From: Algimonas ampicilliniresistens
Lineage (GTDB): Bacteria; Pseudomonadota; Alphaproteobacteria; Caulobacterales; Maricaulaceae
Length of the DNA stretch: 64,000 bases
Assembly (NCBI RefSeq): GCF_030159955.1
Contig: NZ_BSNK01000002.1
Coordinates: 682,001 to 746,000, forward strand
Direction: 5' to 3'
Made by a program: the position numbers and the translations under genes. The notes beneath the pieces were generated by a model, which saw only the letters and a list, made by a program, of their open reading frames with translations, was not told where the DNA came from and searched no databases. Shown here one piece after another: positions 63,091 through 64,000 of the stretch. Positions within the stretch are counted from its first letter, which is position 1. Each line of letters opens with the position of its first letter.

Positions 63091-64000
63091 CTATCGACCC
63101 GGCGCCATGATCCGCGCCAGCAAGCGCTGTTCGACATAGCCATCGGCCGGAAGACCATTTGCGCTTTGCCAAGCCCGGATGGCGCGGCGTGTGGCGGGGC
63201 CGACTTGGCCGTCAACACCGCCCGTATCAAAGCCCTTGGCTGTGAGGGCCTTTTGCATATTTTCTTTGTCCTTAAAGGTTAGCGGCTGGTCGTCTTCGGG
63301 CCAAGGGTTACGGATGGAGGTTTGACCGCCCAATGCCTCGCCAAGGCTCGCAATGCCCATCACATAGCTGGTCGAATTATTATACTTTTTGATGACGTCG
63401 AAATTCTTGAAGACGAGCAGCTTTGGTCCACGCTGCCCGGCTGGGGCCAGTAATTTGGCTTCTAGCTGGTTGGCCGCAGGACTGAATTGCAGACCGTTCG
63501 CGGGACGCGCGCCAAGCGCGGTCCAAGCTGCGACAGTCTTTTTCGTGCTCTCAGATTGTGAGTAGTCAAAATCGACGGGCACGACGACCTCCGCCATAAC
63601 GGGCTCATTCGGTCGCCATCCAGACCGGGTTAGATAGTTTGCGGCGCTGGCGAGGGCATCCGCTTCTGAGGTCCAAAGATCAGTGTTACCATTGCGATCA
63701 AAATCGACCGCATAGTCACGGAAGGTCGTGGGAATAAACTGGGTCATGCCCATCGCCCCGGCCCAAGATCCTGTCAGCTGTTCCACCCGTACGGCACCGG
63801 ACTGGATCAGATCAAGCGATGCAAAGAGTTGCGCTTCCCCAAATTTGGTGCGCCGTCCCTCAAAGGCGAAGGTGGCCAGACTATTGATGATGTCATGATT
63901 GCCAAGAATGCGCCCATAAGAGGATTCCAGACCCCAGATCGCTGCCAAGATTTGTCGCGGCACGCCATAGGTTTGTTCCAATTCATCGAAGATGGCGGTG
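63091..64000 (-). CDS. MltB-type lytic murein transglycosylase with peptidoglycan-binding domain (5' end missing)
   Basis: A peptidoglycan-cleaving enzyme of glycoside hydrolase family 103 (MltB-like). The frame runs through the window edge: codons before the TTG at 63981 read 'TAIFDE', so the start lies outside. The visible ~303 residues have the catalytic Glu in 'AAIWGLESSYGRILGNHDIINSLATFAFEGRR', the substrate-site 'SWAGAMGMTQFIPTTFRDYAVDFDRNGNTDLW', and a C-terminal PG_binding_1 domain ('KALTAKGFDTGGVDGQVGPATRRAIRAWQSANGLPADGYV'). It is a periplasmic or outer-membrane enzyme; the signal peptide is not in view. Confidence 0.93.
   Translation of the reverse strand, partial: TAIFDELEQTYGVPRQILAAIWGLESSYGRILGNHDIINSLATFAFEGRRTKFGEAQLFASLDLIQSGAVRVEQLTGSWAGAMGMTQFIPTTFRDYAVDFDRNGNTDLWTSEADALASAANYLTRSGWRPNEPVMAEVVVPVDFDYSQSESTKKTVAAWTALGARPANGLQFSPAANQLEAKLLAPAGQRGPKLLVFKNFDVIKKYNNSTSYVMGIASLGEALGGQTSIRNPWPEDDQPLTFKDKENMQKALTAKGFDTGGVDGQVGPATRRAIRAWQSANGLPADGYVEQRLLARIMAPGR

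Overview
The window reads as a contiguous chromosomal segment from a flagellated alphaproteobacterium, most likely of the Hyphomonadaceae/Maricaulales/Caulobacterales type. The basis is FlaF and FlbT downstream of a flagellin, a DUF1217 flagellar gene, a FlgJ that has only the rod-binding domain, TonB-dependent iron uptake, and a complete two-subunit methylcrotonyl-CoA carboxylase locus. Genes are densely packed and no gap exceeds 300 bp. I see no IS element, prophage, CRISPR array, tRNA or rRNA.

Region 1 (1-26582) is a large flagellar cluster. It opens with the 3' end of fliP and an overlapping divergent fliG. The leftward block motB, flgE, flgK, flgL, flgI covers stator, hook, junctions and P-ring. 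The rightward block is a FliM/FliN-type C-ring gene, motA, a periplasmic motor-associated gene, flgF, flgG, flgA, flgH and a FliL-like gene. Leftward flgD (N-terminal domain only) and fliK follow, then rightward flgJ, a FlgN-like gene, flagellin, flaF, flbT and DUF1217. Leftward fliI and the rightward run flgB-flgC-fliE-fliQ-flhA-fliR-flhB plus a FliJ-like coiled-coil gene complete it. fliF, fliH and fliO are not in the window.

Region 2 (26636-34634) holds an M50B-like membrane peptidase and then a tightly coupled leftward seven-gene operon: a coiled-coil protein, an unknown protein, a AAA+ ATPase, a membrane-anchored AT-rich gene, a 497-residue protein with a charged tail, a two-TM protein and a DUF1523 protein. 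This is the best candidate for an undescribed system. A long imperfect palindrome lies just upstream of it.

Region 3 (34802-41807) has housekeeping genes: ygfZ, a GNAT enzyme, a small beta-rich protein, tag, a ketoacyl synthase III and a DUF6481 protein. It ends with a FecA-type TonB-dependent receptor whose promoter is bracketed by two Fur-like boxes, and a RidA-family gene.

Region 4 (41879-54298) has a nitroreductase, a possible structured RNA, a CIA30 lipoprotein, an ECF sigma factor with a DUF6768 membrane protein, a trypsin-like lipoprotein, leucine catabolism genes (isovaleryl-CoA dehydrogenase, methylcrotonyl-CoA carboxylase alpha and beta), small lipoproteins, an MBL-fold hydrolase and an RTX calcium-binding protein.

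Region 5 (54504-64000) has katG, then a phage-shock (Psp) envelope-stress locus. pspF is divergent from two tiny genes, pspA, pspB, pspC, a small exported protein and a DUF2807-like beta-repeat protein. PspF has lost both the GAFTGA loop and the Walker B glutamate. mnmC and the truncated end of an MltB-type lytic transglycosylase gene close the window.
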